From Adineta vaga (taxonomy: Eukaryota > Rotifera): a stretch of DNA of 64,000 bases. The stretch is from assembly GCA_021613535.1 (NCBI GenBank), contig CP075492.1, positions 19,034,001 to 19,098,000 on the forward strand. The letters are read 5' to 3'. The number at the start of each line of letters is the position of its first letter. Positions within the stretch are counted from its first letter, which is position 1. This document shows, one piece after another, positions 13,547 through 26,100 of this stretch. The notes beneath the pieces are model-generated. The model was not told the DNA's origin. It was given only the letters and a program-made list of their open reading frames with translations, and did not search any database. Made by a program: the position numbers and the translations under genes.

Positions 13547-14624
13547 TCAAAATAATACAAATAAAATATCGCATATTTTATTTTTATTTGACTCGGATCC
13601 ATATTGATTTGGATCAGGTCCATATGGATCAGTTTGATAATTAAAAGTTCCACCATATCCATATTGTTTATTTGCAAGATGATGTGCTTGTTCAATTGCA
13701 CGTCGTTTAGCTTGTTCTCGATTAAGAAAATCTAAACCTTTTCGTTTCAAATAGTTTATCTACTTCAGCAGCTGCAAAACCTGCGAGCATTTCTTTCATA
13801 AACGGATGTGATACATGTTCACCTTGATGACGACAATGATCTTCATATGCTTTCATAGCTAAACAAAATTATGACGAGTTTAATACAAAAATACAGAATA
13901 TAAAAGATAATAAATAAACAGATCTAACCTGCAAAACCTGCTGCGTCATCTATAAGTAGAGTCCTGCAGGTCGAGCCAACCTGCCCTGCCCTGCCCGGCC
14001 AGGTCAGGGCAGGGCAGGGCAGGTTACGATAGTAGCAGGGCAGGACAGGGTAAGGTTATGAAAATTTTTACAGGGCAGGTTGCAGGGTACGAATGTCATA
14101 ACCTGTCTTCAATCTGTGACAAATTTTACACGTGTTTTTAGCTCGTCTGGAAGGATTTTAGAAAAACGAAGACAATTATTAAGTCCAGATGTTGTCGACG
14201 ATATGTTAATGATTCAAAATTTTCGAGATATGTGATTTTGTTTTTGTTTATATTTATTTACTTTATAATTTGAAATAGATGAATAAAATTCTGTAAGAAA
14301 TTGGTATGAAAGTTTAGAGTATTCTTATAATGTGAGACAGGGCAGGGCAGGTTAAAGGTTACGGAAATTTTTGCAGGGCAGGACAGGGCAGGGCACGCGA
14401 AAAATTCACAGGGCAGGGCAGGTTGCCGAAATTTGAGAAGGGCAGGTTACAGGTTGCCAAAATGTCTTGCCCTGCAGTACTCTACCTATAAGTTCATGTG
14501 TCCACGATGCTTTATGATGATCTTGATGTTGATTATATTCGTACATTTGATAATTATCACCATATACATGATCATAAGCTGTATTACTTTCGTTAAAACC
14601 AAAAAGATTAAGAAAAAACGCCAT
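13547..14624 (-). CDS. CipC-like (DUF3759) protein, fungal type, one frameshift
   Basis: The protein matches the fungal CipC/DUF3759 family, small proteins induced by antibiotic or stress whose biochemical role is unknown. Exons are 14624-14486, 13949-13929 and 13858 to about 13547. After splicing the family core is read across the junctions: KASWTHELIDDAAGFAAMKA, YEDHCRHQGEHVSHPFMKEM, LAGFAAAEVDKLFETK, then KGLDFLNREQAKRRA in another frame. The frame changes at the A-run 13739-13742, where one extra base puts a stop four codons on. This is either a real lesion or a homopolymer sequencing error. Intron 1 is a transposon (separate entry). The C-terminus is Tyr/Gly/Pro/Asn-rich. The family is typical of fungi, so transfer into the rotifer is a fair inference. 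Confidence 0.75.
13956..14485 (-). mobile_element. Intron-forming TIR element (introner-like)
   Basis: A 530-bp element with terminal inverted repeats GTAGAGTCCTGCAGG and GTAGAGTACTGCAGG (14 of 15 matching). It is flanked by the direct repeat CTATAA at 13950-13955 and 14486-14491. The interior is a minisatellite of GCAGG/GGCAGG units with a unique centre. On the minus strand the element begins with GT, giving the splice donor, and the duplicated target TTATAG supplies the AG acceptor. Removing 14485-13950 restores the CipC reading frame with no added or lost codon. No transposase is encoded, so it would be mobilised in trans. Confidence 0.85.
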
Positions 14625-15238
14625 TGGAAATTATTAATTTATGTATTGTATTTACCTCTAAAAAATAAGGAATAAAATGTTTGTTATTTCTCTAACGACA
14701 ATGCAATAATAGAAGAAAAAAGAAAAAGAAATAAGAATTTATATTGCAGAAAGAAAAAATTCCTTATGAATTCGTCAGTAGCTAACGCGTAAAAAATTAA
14801 ATAGAGGAAAAATCTTTATTTTCTTGTATGACGTATGAATCAGGGATGTTACTTTATCTTTATACGCAAAATAAAGTTAAAATAAAGAATAAAGTTAATT
14901 TTTTTGAAATTTTAAAATAGTGAAAAATAAACATTAGAGTATAGTATTAAACATCAAGAAAAACATATTATATGAGAGGAAGATCTTTTGTCCCAAGAAG
15001 ATGAGATAAGTAGATAGATTTTGGAAAAGTAATTATTATCGTATTTGCGAAGTTATTCGGCAAGTAAATGATAAAATAATGAAACTTTTTTCTACTGAAC
15101 ATTTGATTTTTCTTTCGGTATAATTCACATTCATCTGCAACATCGTATAAAACTTTCCAATGCACGTTGTGCACGATTTTATTTTATTTTAGTTAATCGA
15201 ATAAAGAATAAAGGACAGATATTATTACATTTTCCCAT
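14625..15238. other. Intergenic region
   Basis: AT-rich, no supported gene. It contains the promoter side of the CipC-like gene. Confidence 0.45.
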
Positions 15239-15302
15239 CTTGAGGGTGTGCGTCTGGGTATCTCCTCTTTTTTCAAACTCACACCCACAAGCAACTCACA
15301 CC
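15239..15302. repeat. Telomere-motif hairpin
   Basis: Starts CTTGAGGGTGTGCGTCTGGG and ends with ACTCACACCCACAAGCAACT. It abuts the dispersed repeat that begins at 15303. Confidence 0.8.
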
Positions 15303-15604
15303 AGTCTCGTAAGACGGCACCGACTTTAAAACCGACGAGAACAGATACTACACTTCGATCTAAGCCTGAAAAGGCGAGAAGCGATACTGAATGATTGCCA
15401 TTCTTACTCTCGACCATGTCTGTGTCTTTGCACATTCTCATTTGCAGAATAAAAAAATGACGAAATACTCAAATGTATTATTCACATTGTACAGCACAAC
15501 GCGAATGGTTATAACCTACTGCAAATGTCACATTCATGCGAACAATAATAGAATGACAAACAGTTACTTAGAATTTCTTTAGGAGTCTGACTTCGATCAA
15601 ACTT
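15303..15604 (+). repeat. Dispersed repeat, copy 1
   Basis: About 300 bp nearly matching 29492-29803. It begins CAGTCTCGTAAGACGG and ends GATCAAACTTAG. The minus strand has an open frame (SLLAFSGLDRSVVSVLVG) that is conserved among copies but matches no family known to me. Both ends of this copy pass directly into telomere-motif hairpins. Function unknown. Confidence 0.8.
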
Positions 15605-15682
15605 AGGGTGTGGGTGTGGGTATGGGTATTTAAATACTAATGCACTCACACCCTCACCCACACCCAAACCCACCCACACCCT
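15603..15682. repeat. Telomere-motif hairpin
   Basis: AGGGTGTGGGTGTGGGTATG is followed by CACACCCTCACCCACACCC and further ACCC units. It is one of the longest members and joins the dispersed repeat without a gap. Confidence 0.85.
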
Positions 15683-15860
15683 TTCTAAATTGATTTAAAG
15701 TTTTGACTTGCATCTTGCCATATCCATAGCAGTGGAAAAACATTTACTGATGTCTAAAAATCATTGAATCTGTAGTCAATACATAGGTCATTTATGTATA
15801 TGAGTAAATTGAAGTTATTTGAAGAAGAATATTTTGTTTTCACTTATTTGTGTTAATTAG

Positions 15861-16132
15861 AATGGGTAACTACAGGAAACATGAGTGTTGGACGAGAATA
15901 CCACTGTGCATCGACATTAGTAAATGAAAAAGTGTTAGTTACTGGCGGATATAATGGTGGTTCTCTCAATAGTGCTGAATTATATGATCCATCAACAGGT
16001 ATTTGGACAACTACAGGAAATATGAATGCTGCACGAAACTATCACACATCGTCTATATTAGCAAATGGAAAAGTATTAGTTACTGGTGGATATGGTATTG
16101 AGGGTTATCTTAGGAGTGCTGAGCTGTATTAA
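15861..16132 (+). pseudogene. Kelch-repeat fragment
   Basis: An exon with two kelch motifs (VLVTGGYNGGSLNSAELYDP and VLVTGGYGIEGYLRSAELY) ending in a stop. It opens at a phase-1 acceptor (TTAATTAG before AATGGGTAACT), exactly like the kelch exon at 55235 (shared W-V/K-V-T-G-x-MSV start). A blade propeller needs five to seven motifs, and no anchor exon was found upstream, where the hairpin and dispersed repeat lie. It looks like a truncated duplicate of that gene, though an unseen upstream exon cannot be excluded. Confidence 0.7.
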
Positions 16133-17248
16133 TTAACAAAGACAGATTGACAATTTTTTGTAAACTATATCATAAAATTTTTATTTTTAATCAAAGTATT
16201 TAATCATGCACGCTTCTATAATAAATATTCAATGTTTACGATAATCACTTTTGCTATATGTGCGAGTGTATAATAAAATCATTTAGATAAAAGAAGAATA
16301 TTTATCGTACGAAATTAATAATAGATGTTCATATCTGTCTGATGTTTGGGCTTATGAATGAGTTTTTTTTTTGGAAATAATAACAAAAAAATTACCTTGA
16401 CAAGATACGTTTGGAAAGAATGAGGAAGTTTGTATAACAATAAAAAAGCATCGGATCATTTTCGTAATATTCTTTGTTCCTGTTATGCTTGGTCAAAAAG
16501 TATTCCTCGTTTAAATAGAATGTTGAATGATTCTGAAGATATTGACGAAAGTACTTGATCATATTCATCTTCACAACAATATTATTCGATATATCCAACG
16601 AAAACAACAGATTATACGTCTGCACGACGCAAATATGATGATGATTTTTTCTATTGACACAAAAGAATATCAATAAGAGATGAATAGGCAATGTACTGCA
16701 AGTCTTTGTTGTGTCTTTTTCATTCAATTACAAATGTGTTTTCTTTCCAAAGTAAATGTTGAAAAAATAATTCAAGAAATATCAATAAAGAAATCTGTAA
16801 ACAATTATTATGATATTTTCATAGAAAAAATATATTGAATTCTTATGTAACTGTCAATGACGTCGAATGTGCTTTTATTCTTTAAAGACATTTTTATGGA
16901 TTTTATGAATAGAAATACAAGAAAAATTGATTGATCAGACGAGAACCATGTGATGCATATTTATCATATATAAAAGAGTGGAAAGTTAATTCTATCATTA
17001 TAGTCAATTCATGTTTTTATAAAACAAACAAAGAAAGTGAATACTAGTCAACGTAAGTTTAGATTTATAGCATAATTTTCTTTTATTTATCATTCTTTTT
17101 TCATAGAGACTATATCTTATCAATAACAAGTAATAAAGATATGTCAAATCTAGATGCACAATATGAACTGATGCAGAAACCTTCGTAATATTTGTTAAAA
17201 TTTTCATTGTAGATAAAATTACGATAAAATATATTTCTTTTTTTCAGA
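16133..17248. other. Intergenic region
   Basis: AT-rich. Open frames here (for example 16392-16727 on minus) have no family resemblance and a composition expected by chance. The last 250 bp probably carry the 5' UTR of the CAP gene. Confidence 0.45.
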
Positions 17249-18891
17249 ATGTTGAATTCGAAACAAATTATGATTGGTCTTGTTGTATTTTTTGGTTTGG
17301 GTCTTATAGCAATTGCAATCGTCGTTATAGTTTCTTTGATTCCTTTGTTTGTTGAAAATACTGCAACAAGTTCATCATTGAATCAAGCAAAAGGTGAGGA
17401 AATATAATTGTTTTTAAACGATCTTTCGATTATTTACATTTCAAATTATCAATTTATGTTTTAGAATCGGACTTCATTACAAACACTTACATTTCAAATC
17501 TTAATATAAGTAGCATAGAGAATACAGAGGTTACAAACATGGCCAGTATCGCTCGACAAGTATTTATTTATCTAAAATAATAAAATTCAAAAGTTGTAAA
17601 TGTCTAGTTAGAAACAAATGTTGGTTTGTCATTAAATTCAGTAAATGTCTATAGTGTTCAATTCAGTAGTGATAGTCGCCGTCGTCGTCGTCATGATAAT
17701 GAATATAAACGTATCAAATGTCAATCGTAAGTAAAATGTTTTCATGTTTCATATTAAATTTATGTTTTCTAGATTACAATGTAATTCACAAGGAATAGGT
17801 CAAACATTTACAGAGATCTTTATTAAAGTCAAGATTGTTTATCCAACCTCGTGTGGTAAATCACAAACTTGCAAGAAAAAATTCCTTACAAATGCTCAAA
17901 ATCGTTTTACTGCTCTCACAACTAACTTTCCCTTATCACTGACGTTTGCCGATGGACGAACTGTTAATGTTCAAGTTGTGCTATGCAATTCGGTCGTAGA
18001 GTCATCATCTTCAATCAGCACATCCATAGGTAAAAACGAAGAAACTATACAATTTTTTAATGTCTAGATAAAAATGACAGTCACCATACTATTTTATCTG
18101 AATAACTTACTGAAGCGAAAACACCTATATAATTATTTTCGGTAATAGATATTAAAATGAAAATAGTTCTAATATAATCAATTCTACAGATTTTATTGCG
18201 ATCTAATCATAACAAAACAAATAAGAGAACTCAATAGTATATAGTTGTCTATTGAGATTGATTACGACATCGAAATATATCATTGAACTTACTAAATAAT
18301 TCCTTGTTTTCATAGCAGGTGTGACATCGACATCAACATCAACTAGTTCCACAACCAAAGGAAACACTGTATTCGAACAACAAGCATTGTCACAAACAAA
18401 TATCTATCGAGCAACTCGTTGTGTGGCCGCTTTAACTTTCGATGCTAATCTAACAGCAATTGCACAAGCTTATGCTCAAACATTATGCAATTCAAACACT
18501 TTTGCACACAGTGGAAATACTTATCAAGGAAATTCACTAGGTGAAAATTTATGGACAACTATGTCATCGAGTCCAATCAATATAAATACTATCAATGGTA
18601 AATATATATTTTCAAAAGAATTCCTTATTAGAATTTCTCAGCTTAGGTTCAAGTCCAGTTGATGCTTGGTTTAATGAAATAAGTAGTTACAATTGGGTAT
18701 CACCTGGTTTTTCAGCGAGTACAGGACATTTTACACCATTAGTTTGGCAATCTACGACCGTTTTTGGTATTGGTATTTGCTGTATAACTGGTAATACGAA
18801 GTGTATTGTCGTTGCCAATTATTATCCAGCTGGTAATTTTGCTGGACAGTTTCCTCAAAATGTTTTACAACCTCCGTGTTCTGGAAAATAA
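17249..18891 (+). CDS. Membrane-anchored CAP (SCP/PR-1) domain protein
   Basis: 379 aa from six exons: 17249-17393, 17465-17559, 17608-17726, 17773-18029, 18319-18597 and 18647-18891. Phases agree and the sum is 380 codons with the stop. The N-terminus has one transmembrane segment (IGLVVFFGLGLIAIAIVVIV), so a type II surface or secreted protein is expected. A SEA-like region follows (GLSLNSVNVYSVQFSS, a run of five Arg, then a Cys-containing segment), then a Ser/Thr linker (TSTSTSTSSTT). The C-terminal CAP domain has NIYRATRCVAALTFD, SLGENLW, the CAP1 motif GHFTPLVWQST and the CAP2-like VVANYYPAGN. CAP proteins act extracellularly in lipid binding, signalling or defence; the substrate here is unknown. 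The SEA call is tentative. Confidence 0.85.
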
Positions 18892-20103
18892 TGTCACTGT
18901 TCTTTATAAACTTGCTTATTCAATAAACGTTTTTCAACATTTATTATTCAATTTATTTTCATCTTTTTGAGACGTCTATCTATAATACTTTTTTTTATTA
19001 ATCATTCTCTACTTATGTCAACTTAATGGTTTTCTTCATATCGAGACAATGGAACAATAAAAATGTAAGACATTACGTAATCATCATCTAACCAGTTTTT
19101 AAAAGAAGAACCATAATACTCAATACTCGGAAATGTCATCTCCAAAACGAAACACAATTGTTTTTTTCTAGGAATAACACTTCTGATGTCGTAGAACTAA
19201 ATATCTAAAGTGAGTATAGTACAAACACCTCTTTGGCTCAATCCATACGATTCTCCTTATATCTTATTATTTGAGAGTACCCTTATATGAATAGACTGAA
19301 AAATACCTTGTAAATATCTTTTAAGCTGACATTTCGGCTTTCTTACTAACCTAGTATGGTCTGTCTTTAGTGAAAATAGCAACCTCATCAGAAGTGGGCA
19401 TTGAGCAACATCGAATCTGACTTGTGTAGTGCTCCAAAATATATTGGAAGATTAATCGTCGAGAAATAACCGAGCACAAGAAAAGAGTGAAGAAAGGTAT
19501 TTTTTCTTCATCGTTCTAAGACAATGTATGGAGGAGTAATCGAACGAGAGAAGAAAAATCAAACAATGCATCAATTAAGAATATAAAAGGAGAACATATA
19601 AAGTTTATTTTAAGAGATGCTTATCTGTAAATATCAATTGTTGTCATTTTCTAATGTATAATCTGTTCTCTTTTTAATTGAAAGCCATTTGAAGAAATAT
19701 ATGATGTTAGAAAGAATTGATTCATTGTTTGTCCAAATCAAGATCTAGATAACTGTAGTTAACATCATCTTAATCAACATAAACAATCAAATATATGTAT
19801 TTTTGTAACACTGAAGAGAGTATATATTACAGACTAGCTAGGTTCCCTGTTGACGAAGAAATAATCGTATAAGACTCATCAACAATGTTGAAATAAATGG
19901 GTGCATACTGAATTAAATTATTTAATTAGACAATAATCACTATAATGCTGAAGATATGTGAACAATTAAAGTTTAAATATAAGCGCAATACTTTATGTAA
20001 TTATGAGTAAGCAAACTATAAGAAGCAGTTATATCGTATGTTTAAAGCATAAAATGCAACGCGACAACATTCAATAATATATAATTTTGAATTAAGATCG
20101 TTT
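18892..20103. other. Intergenic region between convergent genes
   Basis: 1.2 kb, AT-rich, no gene, repeat or telomere-motif hairpin recognised. Confidence 0.45.
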
Positions 20104-22961
20104 TCACGTGCATGCATTCAAAAGAATGAACACGAAGTCTTTGGCAGCAACATAATCACTTGCAGCGACATCTAACCGTCCATCATTATTGAAATCACTA
20201 ACAATAACTGTGCGTTGAGTGGTATTAACTGGGAACTTGATTTGAGATTCGAAACTTCCATTGCCAGTGCCAAGTAATACACTCAGACTTTTTTCACTAC
20301 GAGATGCAACAACAAGGTCTAATCGTCCATTTCCGTTCATGTCACCAACAGCGACCCACATTGGAAAACGACCGGTTGGAAATTCTGTTTGTAATTCAAA
20401 AGATCCGTTACCATTTCCAAGAAGTATACCTACACTATGCAACGCGTTGTTGACAACCACAAGATCTAGTCTATTATCTCGGTTAAAATCACCCGTATCG
20501 ATGGCGACCGGTTTAGTACCAATCGAAAACACTATTTGTGATTCAAAACTACCATTACCCATTCCAAGCAACACACTCATTGTGTCGTGGTCTTTGCTGA
20601 CGACGACAAGATCCAGTTGATTGTCGCCATTAAAATCACCAACAGCAATAGACGATGGGAGAACAATAGTATAATATGGTGTTTGGGATGCGAAATTTCC
20701 ATCACCATTTCCGAGAAATACGCTCACACTAGCCGAATAGGTATTAACAACAATAAGATCTGGATGATGATCACCATTAACATCACCAACAGCGCCCGAA
20801 CATGGACTATGACCCGTTGTGTAAAATGTTGATGATTCGAAACTCCCACTACCAGTTCCAAGTTGTACGTTTACGGTGTCATCATCGGTGTTGATAATGG
20901 CCACGTCAGCTAGGTAATCGCCATTGAAATCGGTAGCACCAATAATACGCGAATCATAATTCATGGGAAATGTTGTTTGTTCTCTAAAAGTGCCATTGCC
21001 AAGGCCAATAAGTACACTGAAACTATATCCGATGACGTTGCTAATGGCGAGATCTAATTGACCATCATCATTGAAATCAGTGACGGCAATCGACACCGGC
21101 AAAATGCCAACTAAATATCTAACCGGTGTTGTAAATGTCAAGTTCATACATGTTTGTACTAATAGTAATAAACAACAAAATGAAGATTAAAGGAAAAACT
21201 CTTTCAATCTTCAAGTATAATCGATATACAATGGTAATCAGTACAAGTTCGGATTTTAGTGAAGAACCTATGATAAAATTTGCATTCTCATACTATGACG
21301 TTTCGGTGAGACATTCGTTGGACAATGGTAAAAAATTGCTCATTTTGTGTCCAAAGTTTCTCAGCCCTGGCTCTTAGGATATTTTCAATTTTATTTTTTT
21401 AATCAAGAGCATGTCAGGATGCAAGACACTATAAAGCCATTTTATTTCAATTCTTACTTTTTAGCAAAGAAAAGGATAACAATTTTGATAACTCAAAAAA
21501 CGCGCTACAAATGAGTGTCAGTATATATATATATATATTAACGGAAAAACTTAATCTAGAAGGAGGACTCTGTGGTGCTCTGAATCTTGACATGCTCTTC
21601 CTGACAAAAAATTAAACATATCGTAAGAATATATATCGACAAATCTTCGTCTGAAAAAGTCTGTTTTTTTAGCAGTTGATTAGAGATATGATCAGAATTT
21701 TTAGCCACAAAGGCGGTTTTTCAGATAAAAAGATATATTATTTCTGAAAGATCCGAATAGGGTTATCTCCCTACATAATTATCTCAATTCTGAAATTTCT
21801 GTTGAAAATTGATTCTTTTAGAGGGGGAGTGCCTAAAAATACATGACATGATGTACTTTTTACTATTTTCTATACACTATATCATCTTTGTAGTTTAGTA
21901 CGGAACTCAACTAGCTTCTAACATTTATTGAAAATATTTTTCTATGATTCTCAAAAACTCAAATATTTGGAAAATCTTTAGATGGGAAGTATACGTCCCA
22001 CTGAGACTCAAAGAGTTAACTTGAATCTCTTTCAGTCTAATATGACTTTTTTTAAAGTCTCTTAACGCAAACAAATCGAAAATGTTCTTCGTGTTAGGAC
22101 GAAATGCATTTAATGCGGTGCGTGCAGAGAGGAACTAAGACTGATAAAAAAATTCAGATTTTATGTACTCCAAATAAAACATCAGATACAATTGATTTAC
22201 TTGCCTTGTCTTCAAGGAAAAAAACGGCCTAGAGAAAAGATAACATAGTCTTAATATATACGAACCGGCTGGAGTAGAGACTGGTAATGTTGAAGCAATT
22301 GTTTTAGTCGTTGAGTTTATGGCTGAACTTGTATATGTACTTATTGGTGTGCTTGCCGTCGTGTTATTAGTACTATTTGTATATGTAATAGATACCATGC
22401 TGGTACCTATATTTGTACTTGTATCAATTGTAGATTCTAGTGAATAGAGAACATGTGGTAAATTTCTATTCAAATATATATAATCGTTCAAGCACGAACA
22501 ACATTATTGGCAAGCAGCAGTCAGAAGATTATCCAGCTCGTATAAAATTATAATGCCTTTTACACTAGTTTTATATTTTTTTTTAGTTAAAGTGATTATG
22601 AGAAAAGTGACAAACTCATTCGCATTTTTTTGCGTAAAATCAAAAATATTTATTTTTAATATAATTATTTCAAAATTGATCAATTACCGCTTAGATAAGT
22701 GAAATTAGAAATTTCTAATCTTTACAGACTGCTGCTACCTAGAATTATAATTTCTGAAGTAGCATTCCGCGAATTTTCGACGAAAATAAAATGTTTCTGT
22801 CTGTTTCGGACAGAATGTGCGATATAGGTAAAGAAAACTTTACCTGTCAGTATAGCTTGTTTCTGTTTTGGTCGAGTAAAATAAACCGATGGAATGACAA
22901 TACCAGTTACGATTATTGCAAACAGTATAATCCCTAACAGTACCTTGAGATAACGAGGCAT
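20104..22961 (-). CDS. Anchored FG-GAP/VCBS repeat propeller protein
   Basis: 447 aa from three exons, 22961-22844, 22436-22266 and 21158-20104, all joined in phase 1. Exon 1 encodes a membrane anchor (LLGIILFAIIVTGIVIPSVY). Exon 2 is a Ser/Thr-rich stalk (TNSTNNTTASTPISTYTSS). Exon 3 has seven FG-GAP units of about 47 aa, each with a calcium-loop motif such as DFNDDGQLDLAIS, DVNGDHHPDLIVV or DMNGNGRLDLVVA and a following SVLLGxGNGSFE. This is an integrin-alpha-like seven-bladed propeller facing outside, probably binding Ca2+ and a ligand. Intron 2 is about 1.1 kb, much longer than usual here, with nothing coding seen in it. The repeats resemble bacterial VCBS proteins more than animal integrins, so ancient transfer is possible. 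Confidence 0.85.
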
Positions 22962-23162
22962 TGATAAGAAGAAATGTGTCCTAATAAAAATGATTGGAAG
23001 ATATCAACAAAAAAATAAAACAAGAGAAACATACGAAACTATTGAAGACACTGGTATTGCTTGTGAGGTACCTTCATCCTGTAATATCATAATTTCAAAA
23101 ATCATTAAATAAAATATGGAAGCGTAAGTAAGTTTCAAATTTGGAGTTTACATTATAGAGTT

Positions 23163-26100
23163 TCATTTTTTCTGGCTATCATTTCTCAATTCTTTCTGTC
23201 GTTTTAGAGGAAATAGACATTTTTTGCAAACAAACATTTACCTGCTCTATATCAATTCGTGCTCTTTTTTTGCATTTTCTAACTAATTTGTAGCTAGAAA
23301 AGACGAGGAATGGAACAATAAGTTTGAAAAAAGTTGTCAATCCACCATAAAGACCCAAAACTATTGTGATTAAGATGATCAAATTATTTCGTTCGACAAG
23401 TGTCACAGAACAAGAATGAGGTTGACATTGCTCAAAAAATTGCTTATATGAGACATTTGATGAACAAGTTTCGATAAACATTTGTTGAACGATCGAATCA
23501 AGAGTATCATTTGAAGAAAAACGAGTTTTGTTTCGATTGAGTGGTACAGGATAGATAGATAAAGACATATTCAAATAGTTAGTGAGAAAATCAATACACG
23601 TCTGTTCATACAAACATTCGATTGTACTTCGAAGGGTGGATTCAAGTACAGTACAACCAACAAGATAACCTGGAATGTAAGGAATCGATGGTTGGGTACA
23701 TGCTGCCGATGTGGCACAATTACATTTGTCATTGCCATAATGTTGTGGGTGAAAGTATATTGGTCCGTCCGAACGTACTTCATAGACGAAGGGATACCAG
23801 TTTGTTAAATAGGCAGAAACCAATCCATTACTTTGTATCATACCACGTATGGTTTGAAGTGAATATAAAAAAGATCCCGATAGTGTTGATTGAAAATCAG
23901 TTAGCGATGAATCGATTTCTCTATCGAATGTGTTGACATCGATCATATAACCAGAAATTCTAGATGAAGCAAGATATTGTTTTCGAGCATCATTTACAGT
24001 ATCTTGTACTAGATTGCACAACATAACAAGAGCTTGAAAATGACTAAAAATAGTGCCTTCTAATGAAAATACATTTATTTTTGCTTTTTGTGTATCCTGC
24101 ATGTTATAGACTCGAAATAATTCTTGTAAATATGAGTCAGAAACGAATTGACTTGCACATACTGGATGAAAATGACATTGTAATTCAAGAAATAATGAAT
24201 ATTTAATTGATAATTGAGAACATGAACAACTAACAGCATCTGATCCATAACGTTGTTGCAATTCTTGATATTGATCAATAGATGGATTTATTATTGTAAA
24301 AGTATTTGTGGAATATCCTAACGAAGTGTAGATAATGAGAATGAATAATGAGATGATGAGAAGAAGTAAATAGACGTGTGTTGCTCGACATTGTTGTTCA
24401 ATATTGACTGTACTATTTTTATCATCGAATACATTCAGTTTTTTAAACCAATCTCGAATCTTGATGCCAAGTGTAACAAGACGTGGAAAAGGAATAGCTA
24501 AACGTCAATACATGAAAAATCTTTTAGGAAAATTAATCAATATATTCTTACTTGATTCTAGTGTTGCCGGCTGCTGCTGTAGCCAAATCTTCCGAATGAT
24601 TTTGACGCATATTGTTACAAAAAAGGGAACAAGAAGACGCAGCGAGACAGACAATCCACCAATTAAACCAATAATTCTTGTTATAGTTTCTAATACATTG
24701 TTGCGTCGCAAAATCTGATAGGAACATGATATAGGTTGACACTGAATAAAATAAGATGAATAATTCGTAGATTGAATCCAAGATTCAATAAACATTTCTG
24801 CGAGTAACGAACTAATTGTCGTATTTATCATAAAACGGCTCGCATCAGAAGATGAATTAAGTCGAGTAAAATTATTAAATGATGATACATTATAATAGTT
24901 AATTATAATTGTTAGACAATCATGATTGTCATAAAAACATTCAAGCGTTGATTGTAAAAGTGAATCAATAGGATAACAAGCAGAATACAAACCAGGCACA
25001 GGATATATTAAGGGATATGACGGATATGGACCCATTAGGCTCCAATTTTCTACACAACTTGAATCATTTGCACATGAACATATATAAGATGAATTACCAG
25101 AATTATTGTCAATAGTCCGAATTTCTAAGAAAACATCATATGTTGGCGAGGTAGTAACATCGAGTGCGAAATTCTGGAATGTACTAGAAAGAATTTGATT
25201 GATGAATGTTATGTTGCGCAAATGTTGAATAAATTGTATAAAGTTATTTGTTGTTTCTAATTTAAATTGTTCGATAGCAGCAACTATTTGATATTGAAAG
25301 TGATCGACTGAAAGTAGTTGAACACTTACAAGTTGATTTTGTTTAAATGCTTCTAAAGAGTTGATAATAGTCTCATTTGATAAGCTACACAGAGTTGTCA
25401 GTAGTTGAAATAGCGATCCGCTGCTATGAAAACTAGTAGCCGCGGTCGGATATTTTCCATACAAGTTATAAATTGCGATACTGATCACATCGAAACTATC
25501 TAACCATCGATCTGATACAAAATCACTGGAACATACTTGATGATAGACTGGTTGAAGTTGAAGGAGTTGTCCATAGTGTGCGGTTAGTTGAGTACATGGA
25601 CATTGTAAAGATGAATTTAAATCGCTTTGTAATTGTAGTTGTTGTACCATATTCAGTGAAGGTTTACTCACTTGAATTGTTCTTATTTCAGTACTTAACA
25701 TTCCATTGAAAATTACAATGATCAGAGCAACGCCTAGTAATAAAATATAAATACGTGTTGTCCAACATTGTTGCTTGATATCCGATGGTTCCTGTCGAAG
25801 TGACGATGTAAACAGATTGAGATTGTATAACGAATACCATAACAGTTTTATTATTGTTTTTACTCGGTCTTTCCATGATGTTTCTACTACAACTATATAC
25901 ATAGAATGTTTTCAGTTAATATTTAAAAAAGAATTAAGTTATATTTGAAAATATTTCAATTTAAACTTACCGATATCAGTAGAAACATCTTGATGTGATG
26001 TTCGATTCAAACGATTAACCAAGCCGGCTACCAAGTATGGAACACAAAATCGAAGAACAACTGATAGGCCTCCATACAATCCGAGAAGAGCAGTAAACAC

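Noticed and set aside
13980-14480. GCAGG-rich block as a CRISPR or GC-rich gene
   Set aside because: Units are short and irregular without spacers, it has no coding frame, and it lies between transposon TIRs inside an intron.
16392-16727. 111-codon minus frame
   Set aside because: No domain, AT-biased composition and no splice partners; probably chance.
21159-22265. Separate small genes in the long FG-GAP intron
   Set aside because: Frames there lack starts, domains or splice partners.
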